This document shows positions 1-7,215 of a stretch of 11,836 nucleotides of DNA, piece by piece. Position 1 is the first letter of the stretch; every line of letters starts with the position of its first letter. This DNA is from Rhodobacter sp. (GTDB lineage: Bacteria > Pseudomonadota > Alphaproteobacteria > Rhodobacterales > Rhodobacteraceae): positions 1 through 11,836 of the forward strand of contig JAIXVS010000181.1 in assembly GCA_027482795.1 (NCBI GenBank), in the 5' to 3' direction. Both the position numbers and the translations under genes were made by a program. A model generated the notes under the pieces. That model was given only the letters and a program-made list of their open reading frames with translations, was not told the DNA's origin and did no database searches.

Positions 1-16
1 ACACCCGATGCACAGT

Positions 17-412
17 TTAGATCAGCGCCGTTAACATCAGCGCAAGGGTTGCGAACCAGCCCACTGCCCAGATGGCCGACCGCCACGGCGCAAGGCCCAT
101 GGCATAGGCGGGCACATAGAGGATGCGGGCGATCAGGTAGGTATAGGCGAGGGTGGCGGTGAGGGGGGAGGTCTGGCCCGAGAGGGTGACGACCACGACC
201 GCGAGGGTGAAGAGGATGAGCCCTTCGAAATGGTTGTTCATGGCCCGTTGCAGGCGGGACGTGAGGGTGGAGAGCGGGCGTTCCGGCGCGCGGTCGCGGG
301 GGGAGGAGGTGTAGCGGGTGCCAAGTTCGAGGTTCGCGGGGACCGCGAAGAGGACGAACTGGACCATCTGGAGCAGGCCCGCGAGGGCGAGGGCGGTGAG
401 TTCGGGGGTCAT
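17..412 (-). CDS. MAPEG-family integral membrane protein
   Basis: This 131-residue protein belongs to the MAPEG superfamily (membrane-associated proteins in eicosanoid and glutathione metabolism). The diagnostic stretch RAMNNHFEGL is at residues 56-65, and YLIARILYVPAYAMG at about 92-106 is the other typical segment. Hydrophobic stretches near residues 5-27, 63-79, 85-106 and 110-130 fit the usual four-helix inner-membrane fold, and the length is normal for bacterial members. The gene ends in TAA at 17-19. The ATG at 410-412 is the natural start, with only a weak upstream GCGGAA as ribosome site. It lies 147 bp behind sucB on the same strand, separated by GC-rich hairpins, so it may be a weakly expressed tail of the TCA operon or a separate unit. 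The bacterial function, including any glutathione-dependent activity, is not known from the sequence. The family call is secure and the role is not. Confidence 0.9.
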   Translation of the reverse strand: MTPELTALALAGLLQMVQFVLFAVPANLELGTRYTSSPRDRAPERPLSTLTSRLQRAMNNHFEGLILFTLAVVVVTLSGQTSPLTATLAYTYLIARILYVPAYAMGLAPWRSAIWAVGWFATLALMLTALI

Positions 413-559
413 TTCCGCGCAGCTTTCAAATTGGGGTCACGCCCGGCGGAACGCCGGGGAGCGCCCGCCCCGCCCCCGCCGATCAGTTCGGGGGGGCGGG
501 CGCTTCCTGCCCACCCCGTCGGGTCGGGCGCTGCCCTTTGCGCCTGACGGGTCACGGGA
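413..559. other. sucB-MAPEG intergenic region with three GC-rich stem-loops
   Basis: The gap holds three inverted repeats and no gene. The first pairs CCCGGCG (442-448) with CGCCGGG (452-458) around a GAA loop. The second is a stem of about 15 bp pairing 457-471 with 493-507, with one G-T pair and a loop of about 21 nt; it cannot form fully together with the first because they share 457-458. The third pairs CCGTC (516-520) with GACGG (546-550), with an inner GGCGC/GCGCC stem (527-531 and 540-544). None is followed by a clear U-run on the minus strand, so they look more like transcript-stabilising or attenuating hairpins between sucB and the MAPEG gene than a classical intrinsic terminator. 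Partial termination cannot be excluded. Confidence 0.6.
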
Positions 560-1759
560 TCAGAGGTCCATCAGCAACCGGCGCGGGTCTTCCAGTGCCT
601 CTTTGACGCGGACGAGGAAGGTCACCGCGCCTTTGCCGTCCACGATCCGGTGGTCGTAGCTGAGGGCGAGATACATCATCGGGCGGATGACGATCTGGCC
701 GTTCACCACGACGGGGCGGTCCTGGATCTTGTGCATGCCCAAGATGCCCGATTGCGGGGGGTTCAGGATGGGCGAGGACATGAGCGAGCCATAGACGCCG
801 CCGTTCGAGATGGTGAAGGAACCGCCCTGCATTTCGGCCATGGACAGTTTGCCATCGCGGGCGCGGATGCCCAGTTCGGCGATTTTCTTTTCAATCGCGG
901 CAAAGCCCATTTGATCTGCATCGCGCAGCACGGGCACGACAAGGCCAGACGGGGTGCCCACCGCCACGCCCATATGGACGTAGTTTTTGTAGACGACATC
1001 TTGGCCGTCAATTTCGGCGTTCACTTCGGGGATTTCTTTCAGGGCGTGGGTGCAGGCTTTGACAAAGAAGGACATAAAGCCCAGTTTCACGCCGTGCTTT
1101 TTCTCGAACACGTCTTTGTATTCATTGCGCAAGGCCATGATGGCGGACATGTCCACCTCGTTATAGGTGGTCAGCATGGCGGCTGTATTCTGCGCGTCTT
1201 TCAGGCGGCGGGCGATGGTGGCGCGCAGGCGGGTCATTTTCACGCGCTCTTCGCGCGCCGCGTCATCCGCTGCAACGGGGCCGCGCGGGATAGAGACTGG
1301 CGCGGGGGCGGCGCTTGGGGCGGCGGTGACGGCTGCTGCTGCGGCCACGTCTTCTTTCATCACGCGCCCATCGCGGCCTGTGCCTGTGACTTGGGCAGGG
1401 GTTAGGCCTGCTTCGGCCATGGCCTTTTTCGCGGCGGGGGCGTTTTCGACATCTTTGGCCGCGGGGGCTGCGGCGGGCGTTGGGGCTGCTGCGGCGGGGG
1501 CGGGCGCGGGGGCTGCGCCCACTGCGCCTGCGGTGACGACGGCTAGGCGGGCGTTGGGGCCCACGGTGCTGCCTTCGGGCGCGATGATTTCGGCAAGGAT
1601 GCCTGCGGCGGGGCTAGGCACCTCGACCGAGACTTTATCGGTTTCCAGCTCGCACAGCATTTCGTCTTGTTTGACGGTGTCGCCCACCTTTTTGAACCAC
1701 GTGGAAACGGTGGCTTCGGATACGGATTCGCCCAAGGCGGGAACCATTACATCGGTCAT
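560..1759 (-). CDS. sucB: 2-oxoglutarate dehydrogenase E2, dihydrolipoyl succinyltransferase
   Basis: This is the 399-residue E2 core of the cytoplasmic 2-oxoglutarate dehydrogenase complex. It transfers the succinyl group from E1 to CoA through a swinging lipoyl arm. An N-terminal lipoyl domain (about 1-76) carries the modified lysine K42 in ETDKVSVEV. An Ala/Pro-rich linker (about 80-103) follows, then the E3/E1-binding domain (about 104-140), a second Ala/Pro linker and the catalytic acetyltransferase-fold domain (about 170-399). The active-site motif HRIVDG has H370 and D374. The ending DPRRLLMDL is typical of succinyl-type E2, and one lipoyl domain is normal. The ATG at 1757-1759 has a strong AAGGAGAG ribosome site at 1765-1772. 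The gene follows sucA after 20 nt and should be cotranscribed with it. The partner E3 gene is not in the window. The E2 call is certain; the succinyl rather than acetyl specificity rests on the pairing with sucA. Confidence 0.98.
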   Translation of the reverse strand: MTDVMVPALGESVSEATVSTWFKKVGDTVKQDEMLCELETDKVSVEVPSPAAGILAEIIAPEGSTVGPNARLAVVTAGAVGAAPAPAPAAAAPTPAAAPAAKDVENAPAAKKAMAEAGLTPAQVTGTGRDGRVMKEDVAAAAAVTAAPSAAPAPVSIPRGPVAADDAAREERVKMTRLRATIARRLKDAQNTAAMLTTYNEVDMSAIMALRNEYKDVFEKKHGVKLGFMSFFVKACTHALKEIPEVNAEIDGQDVVYKNYVHMGVAVGTPSGLVVPVLRDADQMGFAAIEKKIAELGIRARDGKLSMAEMQGGSFTISNGGVYGSLMSSPILNPPQSGILGMHKIQDRPVVVNGQIVIRPMMYLALSYDHRIVDGKGAVTFLVRVKEALEDPRRLLMDL

Positions 1760-1779
1760 TTCTTCTCTCCTTTTAGGCG

Positions 1780-4740
1780 TTATTGCGAAAGGCCAAGGGC
1801 GGCTTCGACAAGGGCGGTTTGTTCGTATTTGTGTTTGGAGGCAAGGCCCGTAGCGGGCGATGCGGAGGCCACGCGGCCTGCGTATTTGGGCCTTGTGTTT
1901 TTGGCACCCACGGCCAACAGGATTTGTTCAATCTCGGGTTCAATATGCGACCATGCGCCCATGTTTTTAGGCTCTTCTTGGCACCAGATGAATTCTGCGC
2001 CTTTGAAGCGGGCAAGTTCGACCTTTAGCGGTTCGGTCGGCACGGGGTACAGCTGTTCGATGCGTAGGATATAGACATCGTCCAGACCCTTGGCATCGCG
2101 TTCGGCCAGAAGGTCGTAGTAGACCTTGCCGCTGCACATCACCACGCGTTTGATTTTATCATCAGGTTTTAGGGTGACGGTTGAGACACCTTTTTGCGCA
2201 TCATCCCAAAGCAGGCGGTGGAAGGTGCTGCCATCGGTGAAATCGGCGGCCTTGCTGATGCACATTGGGTGGCGCAGCAGGGATTTTGGCGTCATCAAGA
2301 TCAGCGGTTTGCGGAAATCGCGGTGCAATTGGCGGCGCAGGATGTGGAAGTAATTGGCGGGGGTGGTCACGTTGGCAACGATCCAATTGTCATGCGCGGA
2401 CATTTGCAGGAACCGTTCAAGGCGGGCAGAGGAGTGTTCGGGGCCTTGGCCTTCAAACCCGTGGGGCAAAAGGCAGACAAGGCCCGACATGCGTAGCCAT
2501 TTGGATTCGCCCGAATTGACGAACTGGTCAAACATGATCTGCGCGCCGTTGGCGAAATCGCCAAACTGCGCCTCCCATAGGGTTAGGGCGTTGGGTTCGG
2601 ACAGCGAATAGCCGTATTCAAAGCCCAGCACCGCGTATTCCGACAGCATGGAATCGATCACCTCATACCGGGCTTGGCCTGCGCGGATGTGGTTTAGGGG
2701 GTAGTGGCGTTCTTCGGTGGTCTGGTTGACCCAGCCCGAATGGCGCTGGCTGAAGGTGCCGCGGGTGCAATCTTGGCCAGATAGGCGCACGGGGAAGCCT
2801 TCGACGGCTAGGCTGCCAAAGGCCAGCGCCTCGGCTGTGGCCCAATCGAAACCCTTGCCTGTGGCGAACATTTCTTTCTTGGCGTCCAATTGGCGGGCGA
2901 CGGTTTTGTGCAGATCGAAGCCTTCGGGCACGCGGGTTAGGGCTGCGCCCACCTCGGCCAAAGTCTCGGGTTTGATCCAAGTTTCGCCGCGCTGGTAATT
3001 GTCCAAATCTTTGGTGGTCAGCGATTTCCAGCGGCCATCCAGCCAGTCGGCCTTATTCGGTTTATAGTCTTTGCCCGCCTCAAACTCGGCGTTCAGCTTG
3101 GCTTGGAAGGCGGCTTTCATATCCTCGATCTCGCCTTCGGGGATAAGGCCGTCTTTCACCAAGCGTTCGGTGTACAGCTGCAAGGTGGTCTTTTGTTTGC
3201 GGATGGTGGTGTACATCGCGGGGTTGGTGAACATCGGCTCGTCGCCTTCGTTATGGCCAAAGCGGCGATAGCAGAAGATGTCCAGAACCACGTCTTTGTG
3301 GAAGGTTTGGCGGAATTCGGTGGCGACTTTGGCGGCGTGAACCACGGCTTCGGGGTCATCGCCGTTCACGTGGAAAATAGGGGCTTCGACCATAAGGGCG
3401 ATGTCGGTGGGGTAGGGGCTGGAGCGCGAAAACGCGGGCGCGGTGGTAAAGCCGATTTGGTTATTCACGATGATATGGATGGTGCCGCCTGTGCGGTGGC
3501 CCTTTAGGCCAGACAGGCCAAAACATTCGGCCACAACGCCTTGGCCTGCAAATGCGGCATCGCCGTGCAGCAGCACGGACAGAACCTTGGTGCGGTCGGT
3601 GTCATTGAGTTGGTCTTGTTTGGCGCGGACTTTGCCGATGACAACGGGGTTCACAGCCTCTAGGTGGCTTGGGTTTGCGGTGAGCGACAGGTGCACTTCG
3701 TTGCCGTCAAAGCTGCGGTCACTGGAGGCCCCAAGGTGATACTTCACATCGCCCGACCCGTCGATATCTTCGGGTTTATAGCTGCCGCCTTGGAATTCGT
3801 TAAAGATCGCGCGATAGGGTTTTTGCATGACGTTGGCCAGCACGTTTAGGCGGCCACGGTGGGGCATACCGACGATGATCTCTTTCACACCCATTGCGCC
3901 GCCGCGTTTGATGATGGCTTCCATCGCGGGGATCAGCGCCTCGCCCCCATCCAGGCCGAACCGCTTGGTGCCTGTGTATTTGACGTGCAGGAATTTTTCA
4001 TACCCCTCCGCCTCGACCAATTTATTCAGGATCGCGCGGCGGCCTTCGCGGGTGAATTGAATTTCTTTGCCGTAGCCTTCGATGCGTTCTTTCAGCCAAG
4101 CGGCCTGCGCGGCGTCAGAGATGTGCATGTATTGCAGCGCGAAGGTGCCGCAATAGGTGCGTTTCACGATGTCGATGATTTGGCGCATCGAAGCGTGGGT
4201 TAGGCCCAGCACATTGTCGATGAAAATCGGGCGATCCATGTCGGCTTCGGTAAAGCCGTAGGATGCGGGGTCAAGTTCGGGCTGCGGGGTTTTGGGGGCC
4301 ATGCCCAGCGGGTCAAGATCGGCGGCCAAATGGCCACGAATGCGGTAGGCGCGGATGATCATGATGGCGCGGATGGAATCCAGCACGGCGCGTTGTAGCT
4401 GTTCGTCCGTCAGGGCCACACCCTTATCTGCGGCTTTTTCGGTGATCTTTTTCGCCGCGCCCTTGGCATCGGGGGCGGCGGGCCATTCGCCTGTAAGTGC
4501 GCCCATCGTGTCCCCTGTGGGCTGCGGCGGCCAATCGGCGCGCGCCCAAGACGGGCCTTGCGCCTGTGCGCGGGCATTGGCGGCAGGCTCGTTCAATTCG
4601 GCAAAGAAAGCGGCCCAAGCAGCATCAACCGATGACGGGTCGGCGGCGTGACGCGCGGCCATTTGGTCGATGTAATCGGCGTTGGCCCCATCAAGGAAAG
4701 AGGCGGCGCGGAATTGGGCGTTGGGGGTTGCTTCGGTCAT
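1780..4740 (-). CDS. sucA: 2-oxoglutarate dehydrogenase E1, thiamine diphosphate dependent
   Basis: This 986-residue protein decarboxylates 2-oxoglutarate and succinylates the lipoyl group of SucB. The N-terminal segment FLDGANADYIDQM (about 16-28) matches the E2-docking tail of E1o. MPHRGRLNVLAN (292-303) contains the conserved active-site histidine H294, and ANPSHLE (355-361) is another E1o hallmark. The thiamine diphosphate site is seen in GDAAFAGQGVV (393-403) and the NN pair at 426-427 (IIVNNQIGFTT). The C-terminal FIWCQEEPKNMGAW block is typical of the family. The length is slightly above the E. coli protein of about 933 residues. The frame stays open upstream to 4803, but the ATG at 4738-4740 is chosen: MTEATPNAQFRAASFLDG fits family N-termini, GAGG lies upstream at 4748-4751, and the start overlaps the DUF805 stop as ATGA, which suggests translational coupling. 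It ends in TAA 20 nt before sucB. Confidence 0.98.
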   Translation of the reverse strand: MTEATPNAQFRAASFLDGANADYIDQMAARHAADPSSVDAAWAAFFAELNEPAANARAQAQGPSWARADWPPQPTGDTMGALTGEWPAAPDAKGAAKKITEKAADKGVALTDEQLQRAVLDSIRAIMIIRAYRIRGHLAADLDPLGMAPKTPQPELDPASYGFTEADMDRPIFIDNVLGLTHASMRQIIDIVKRTYCGTFALQYMHISDAAQAAWLKERIEGYGKEIQFTREGRRAILNKLVEAEGYEKFLHVKYTGTKRFGLDGGEALIPAMEAIIKRGGAMGVKEIIVGMPHRGRLNVLANVMQKPYRAIFNEFQGGSYKPEDIDGSGDVKYHLGASSDRSFDGNEVHLSLTANPSHLEAVNPVVIGKVRAKQDQLNDTDRTKVLSVLLHGDAAFAGQGVVAECFGLSGLKGHRTGGTIHIIVNNQIGFTTAPAFSRSSPYPTDIALMVEAPIFHVNGDDPEAVVHAAKVATEFRQTFHKDVVLDIFCYRRFGHNEGDEPMFTNPAMYTTIRKQKTTLQLYTERLVKDGLIPEGEIEDMKAAFQAKLNAEFEAGKDYKPNKADWLDGRWKSLTTKDLDNYQRGETWIKPETLAEVGAALTRVPEGFDLHKTVARQLDAKKEMFATGKGFDWATAEALAFGSLAVEGFPVRLSGQDCTRGTFSQRHSGWVNQTTEERHYPLNHIRAGQARYEVIDSMLSEYAVLGFEYGYSLSEPNALTLWEAQFGDFANGAQIMFDQFVNSGESKWLRMSGLVCLLPHGFEGQGPEHSSARLERFLQMSAHDNWIVANVTTPANYFHILRRQLHRDFRKPLILMTPKSLLRHPMCISKAADFTDGSTFHRLLWDDAQKGVSTVTLKPDDKIKRVVMCSGKVYYDLLAERDAKGLDDVYILRIEQLYPVPTEPLKVELARFKGAEFIWCQEEPKNMGAWSHIEPEIEQILLAVGAKNTRPKYAGRVASASPATGLASKHKYEQTALVEAALGLSQ

Positions 4741-5216
4741 GGGGATGCCTCGGTTGGGTTGGGGCCGTATTTGTTGGTACCGGGTTGTGACGGCAAGATG
4801 CACACTGCCAGTAGACTCATTCCCGCCAATACGCGGATTGCCTGTGTGACTTCAAAAGACAATATTGATATACCTAAATTGTAATAAAACATTTTCCATA
4901 TTGGCAATACTGCAATAAGCAAAGCAAAGTACAGCCAAGTGCCTTTGCCGATGTCATGAAAGCGTCGTGACCCAGCAGAAAAAAGGGGAAGTGCCACGAT
5001 CCATTTCGCTGAAATGAGAAAAGAAAACAAGTTGAGAAACACCAGACCGATCGTTTCAAGACTTAGTAATGCTATCGTTAGGCTTGCTAGCAGTGTAAGC
5101 AAAGAATTTGCGCACACTACCGCAAATACATACCACCAGAACTCACCTCGCGATGCCCTGCCATTAAAGGTGAGGGTTCGCTTGATTACCGTGACGATGG
5201 TGCTTTGCACATCCAT
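4737..5216 (-). CDS. DUF805 family membrane protein inside the suc operon
   Basis: This 159-residue inner-membrane protein is recognisable as DUF805 from TFNGRASRGEFWWYV (about 16-30), RRFHDIGKG (84-92) and the ending LPSQPGTNKYGPNP (141-154). Hydrophobic segments near 28-50, 55-80, 95-113 and 125-141 suggest three or four membrane spans. No biochemical function is established for the family. The gene starts 2 nt after the sucD stop, with AAGGG (5223-5227) as ribosome site inside the end of sucD. Its TGA at 4737-4739 overlaps the ATG of sucA, so it is built into the operon. Its base composition is odd: a hand count of 4861-5160 gives about 42% G+C, against roughly 57% in a sampled line of sucA, which suggests acquisition from another source or relaxed composition in a membrane protein. 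No frameshift or stop interrupts it. The family call is strong and the role is unknown. Confidence 0.9.
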   Translation of the reverse strand: MDVQSTIVTVIKRTLTFNGRASRGEFWWYVFAVVCANSLLTLLASLTIALLSLETIGLVFLNLFSFLISAKWIVALPLFSAGSRRFHDIGKGTWLYFALLIAVLPIWKMFYYNLGISILSFEVTQAIRVLAGMSLLAVCILPSQPGTNKYGPNPTEASP

Positions 5217-5218
5217 CG

Positions 5219-6103
5219 TTAGCCCTTGATCGCCTTCATCACAGCCTCGCCCAAGCCCGCTGGGCTGTCGGCCACCACGATGCCTGCGCGTTTCATCGCT
5301 TCGATTTTCGATTCCGCATCGCCCTTGCCGCCCGAGACAATCGCGCCAGCGTGGCCCATGCGTCGGCCAGCGGGGGCGGTGCGGCCTGCGATAAAGCCTG
5401 CGGTGGGTTTCCAGCGGCCGCGCTTTTTCTCATCAGCCAAGAATTGCGCGGCGTCTTCTTCGGCGCTGCCGCCAATTTCGCCAATCATGATGATGGATTT
5501 GGTTTCAGGATCGGCCAAGAACATCTCGAGCACGTCGATATGTTCGGTGCCTTTGATCGGATCGCCGCCGATGCCCACAGCGGTGGATTGGCCAAGGCCA
5601 AGGTCGGAGGTTTGCTTAACCGCCTCATACGTCAGGGTGCCAGAGCGGGAGACAACACCAACCGAGCCACGGCGGTGGATATGCCCCGGCATGATGCCGA
5701 TTTTGCAGGCGTCAGGCGTGATGACGCCCGGGCAGTTGGGGCCGATGAGGCGCGATTTGCTGTTTTGGATGGCGCGTTTGACCTTCATCATATCCAGCAC
5801 GGGGATACCTTCGGTGATGCAAACGATCAGCTCCATTTCGGCGTCGATCGCTTCCAAAATCGAATCCGCTGCAAAGGGCGGCGGCACATAGATGACGGTT
5901 GCATTGGCCTGCGTTTTGGCCCGCGCCTCGTGCACGGAATCAAACACGGGCAGGTTCAAATGCTGCGAGCCGCCTTTGCCAGGGGTCACGCCGCCGACCA
6001 TTTTGGTGCCGTAAGCAATGGCCTGTTCCGAATGGAAAGTGCCTTGGCTGCCCGTAAAGCCTTGGCAGATGAGGCGGGTGTTTTCGTTGACGAGTACGGC
6101 CAT
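5219..6103 (-). CDS. sucD: Succinyl-CoA synthetase (ADP-forming) alpha subunit
   Basis: This 294-residue subunit forms the cytoplasmic ligase with SucC, interconverting succinyl-CoA plus NDP and phosphate with succinate, CoA and NTP. The CoA-binding Rossmann domain starts with GFTGSQGTFH (15-24), and GPNCPGVITP (121-130) is conserved. The phosphohistidine is H251 in GRRMGHAGAI, near the C-terminus as in the E. coli enzyme. Length is normal for the family. The ATG at 6101-6103 has AAAGGA at 6113-6118 upstream. It lies 49 nt behind a small exported-protein gene and is separated from its partner sucC by two such genes, although sucC and sucD are usually adjacent. The stop is 2 nt from the start of the DUF805 gene, consistent with one transcript. 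Confidence 0.98.
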   Translation of the reverse strand: MAVLVNENTRLICQGFTGSQGTFHSEQAIAYGTKMVGGVTPGKGGSQHLNLPVFDSVHEARAKTQANATVIYVPPPFAADSILEAIDAEMELIVCITEGIPVLDMMKVKRAIQNSKSRLIGPNCPGVITPDACKIGIMPGHIHRRGSVGVVSRSGTLTYEAVKQTSDLGLGQSTAVGIGGDPIKGTEHIDVLEMFLADPETKSIIMIGEIGGSAEEDAAQFLADEKKRGRWKPTAGFIAGRTAPAGRRMGHAGAIVSGGKGDAESKIEAMKRAGIVVADSPAGLGEAVMKAIKG

Positions 6104-6152
6104 CTGGGGCGTTCCTTTGTGCGTTCGGTTTGAAAACAGGCGCGGGCTGCGC

Positions 6153-6632
6153 CTATTCTATCGGAAATTCAAAGCGCACGGCGCTGTTATCTTCTGCGCC
6201 GCAAATTGGGTCTTGGCCACCTGACAGGACGGTGACCTTCCAGCCATCGCCAAGGCCGAATTGGGTGCAGCCCATTTCATCCTTGTCATAGCTGACATCG
6301 TAATTGCCGCCGTCGCCCTCGATCAGGCCGAGCAGTTGCATCGCGCTGTCTTCGCTGCTTTGGACAAAGCTTTCGACATTGCACCACGATCCGTCCAAGG
6401 CGACGGTCAGCACGGTGTTTTCGCTGCCTTCGGGGTAGATATAGCCAACGCCCGCCTCGTCATCGGCGTCGCCATCCCAGCCGAATTCGACCAGAGAATC
6501 ATAGACGGATTGTGCATCGCCGCCGTTATAGAGGCACGCGGCCATGCCAATTTCCATTTCTTCGGCAGGATTGGCCATGGCTGCGCCAGACAGGGCGAAA
6601 AGGGTGGCGGTTGAAACAAGAAGGTTACGCAT
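6153..6632 (-). CDS. Small exported acidic four-cysteine protein (paralogue 1)
   Basis: I do not recognise this 159-residue protein as a named family. It begins with a clear Sec signal peptide, MRNLLVSTATLFALSGAAMA, with likely cleavage after A20, so it should be periplasmic or secreted. The mature part is strongly acidic and has four cysteines (33, 84, 122, 144), an even number that suggests two disulfides. Their spacing (51, 38, 22) nearly matches the adjacent gene at 6651-7208 (50, 38, 20). Both also share MAxC at the first cysteine, a GW pair 18 residues after it, and C-x3-D-x5-F-x2-P at the end, so the two look like ancient tandem duplicates. It starts 18 nt after that gene with a modest CAGG ribosome site, and sits 49 nt before sucD in the same operon. 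No catalytic motif is visible. It is a real gene by context, signal peptide and shared pattern; its role is unknown. Confidence 0.8.
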   Translation of the reverse strand: MRNLLVSTATLFALSGAAMANPAEEMEIGMAACLYNGGDAQSVYDSLVEFGWDGDADDEAGVGYIYPEGSENTVLTVALDGSWCNVESFVQSSEDSAMQLLGLIEGDGGNYDVSYDKDEMGCTQFGLGDGWKVTVLSGGQDPICGAEDNSAVRFEFPIE

Positions 6633-6650
6633 AAGAGGTGCCTGATGTGG

Positions 6651-7208
6651 TTATTGCGGGGCAGTGAAGGTGATGGTGGCGGTGTCTGGCGACGGGCAGG
6701 TGCCATTTGCGCCTGTGATCGCCACGGCAAGGGCGGCGTCTAGGGTGGCGGTTAGGCAGCCTTGGCCGCTGTCATCGGCCCACTCGAACGGTGGCCAACC
6801 CAGCGCGTCGGTGGTGTCGAAGAAATTCTTCATCACATCTGCCGTGCCTGACACGGTGGTGCTGACGCTGCATTCGCCGCCCTGATCTGCCATTGTTGCA
6901 AAGGTGGCGGCATCGGCGGTATCGGCAAAAATCACCTCGCCCGCCTCGGCGGGTTGGGCCAGCCAGCCTGCATCTTGCAGCAGGGTTGCGGCGGCTTTGG
7001 GATCGCTGACGGCCAAAGTGCAGACCGCCATGGCCCCCGTGACACGGGCCATAGCATCGGAATGGGCCAAAACAGGCGCGGCCACGGCGGGCACACGGGC
7101 CAGCGCATCTGCAACCGTGCTGTCTTGGGCGTGGGCCATGGGGGCGGCCAGCCAAATCAAGGCGGTAAGGCCAACAAAGCCGTGAAGGCTGCGGGGCAGG
7201 TATGTCAT
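6651..7208 (-). CDS. Small exported four-cysteine protein (paralogue 2)
   Basis: This 185-residue protein has no family name I can give. A signal peptide covers about residues 1-27 (hydrophobic core FVGLTALIWLAAPM, then AHA-Q), predicting periplasmic location. The mature chain is rich in Ala, Thr and Asp and has four cysteines (63, 113, 151, 171). The spacing and flanking motifs match the next gene (6153-6632): MAVC at 60-63, GW at 81-82, CSV at 113-115, and a C-terminal CPSPDTATITFTAP. Compared with that paralogue, the mature N-terminus is about 20-30 residues longer. The start ATG (7206-7208) lies 7 nt after the sucC stop, and its ribosome site AAAGGG (7219-7224) lies within the end of sucC. 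It is therefore embedded in the succinyl-CoA synthetase operon between the two subunit genes. No active-site motif or membrane anchor was seen beyond the signal peptide. Its function is unknown. Confidence 0.8.
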   Translation of the reverse strand: MTYLPRSLHGFVGLTALIWLAAPMAHAQDSTVADALARVPAVAAPVLAHSDAMARVTGAMAVCTLAVSDPKAAATLLQDAGWLAQPAEAGEVIFADTADAATFATMADQGGECSVSTTVSGTADVMKNFFDTTDALGWPPFEWADDSGQGCLTATLDAALAVAITGANGTCPSPDTATITFTAPQ

Positions 7209-7215
7209 CGGCGCT

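Noticed and set aside
650..1405. Long plus-strand open frame (251 codons) opposite sucB
   Set aside because: It lies wholly antisense to a certain sucB gene. Its product is a His/Ala/Gly-rich composition with no recognisable domain, as expected for a shadow of GC-biased codons.
1295..1520. GC-rich repetitive DNA within sucB
   Set aside because: It encodes the Ala/Pro linkers and the binding domain normal for E2 proteins. It is codon repetition, not a DNA repeat element.
4741..4803. 21-residue N-terminal extension of SucA
   Set aside because: The shorter start matches family N-termini, has a ribosome site and forms an ATGA overlap with the DUF805 gene.
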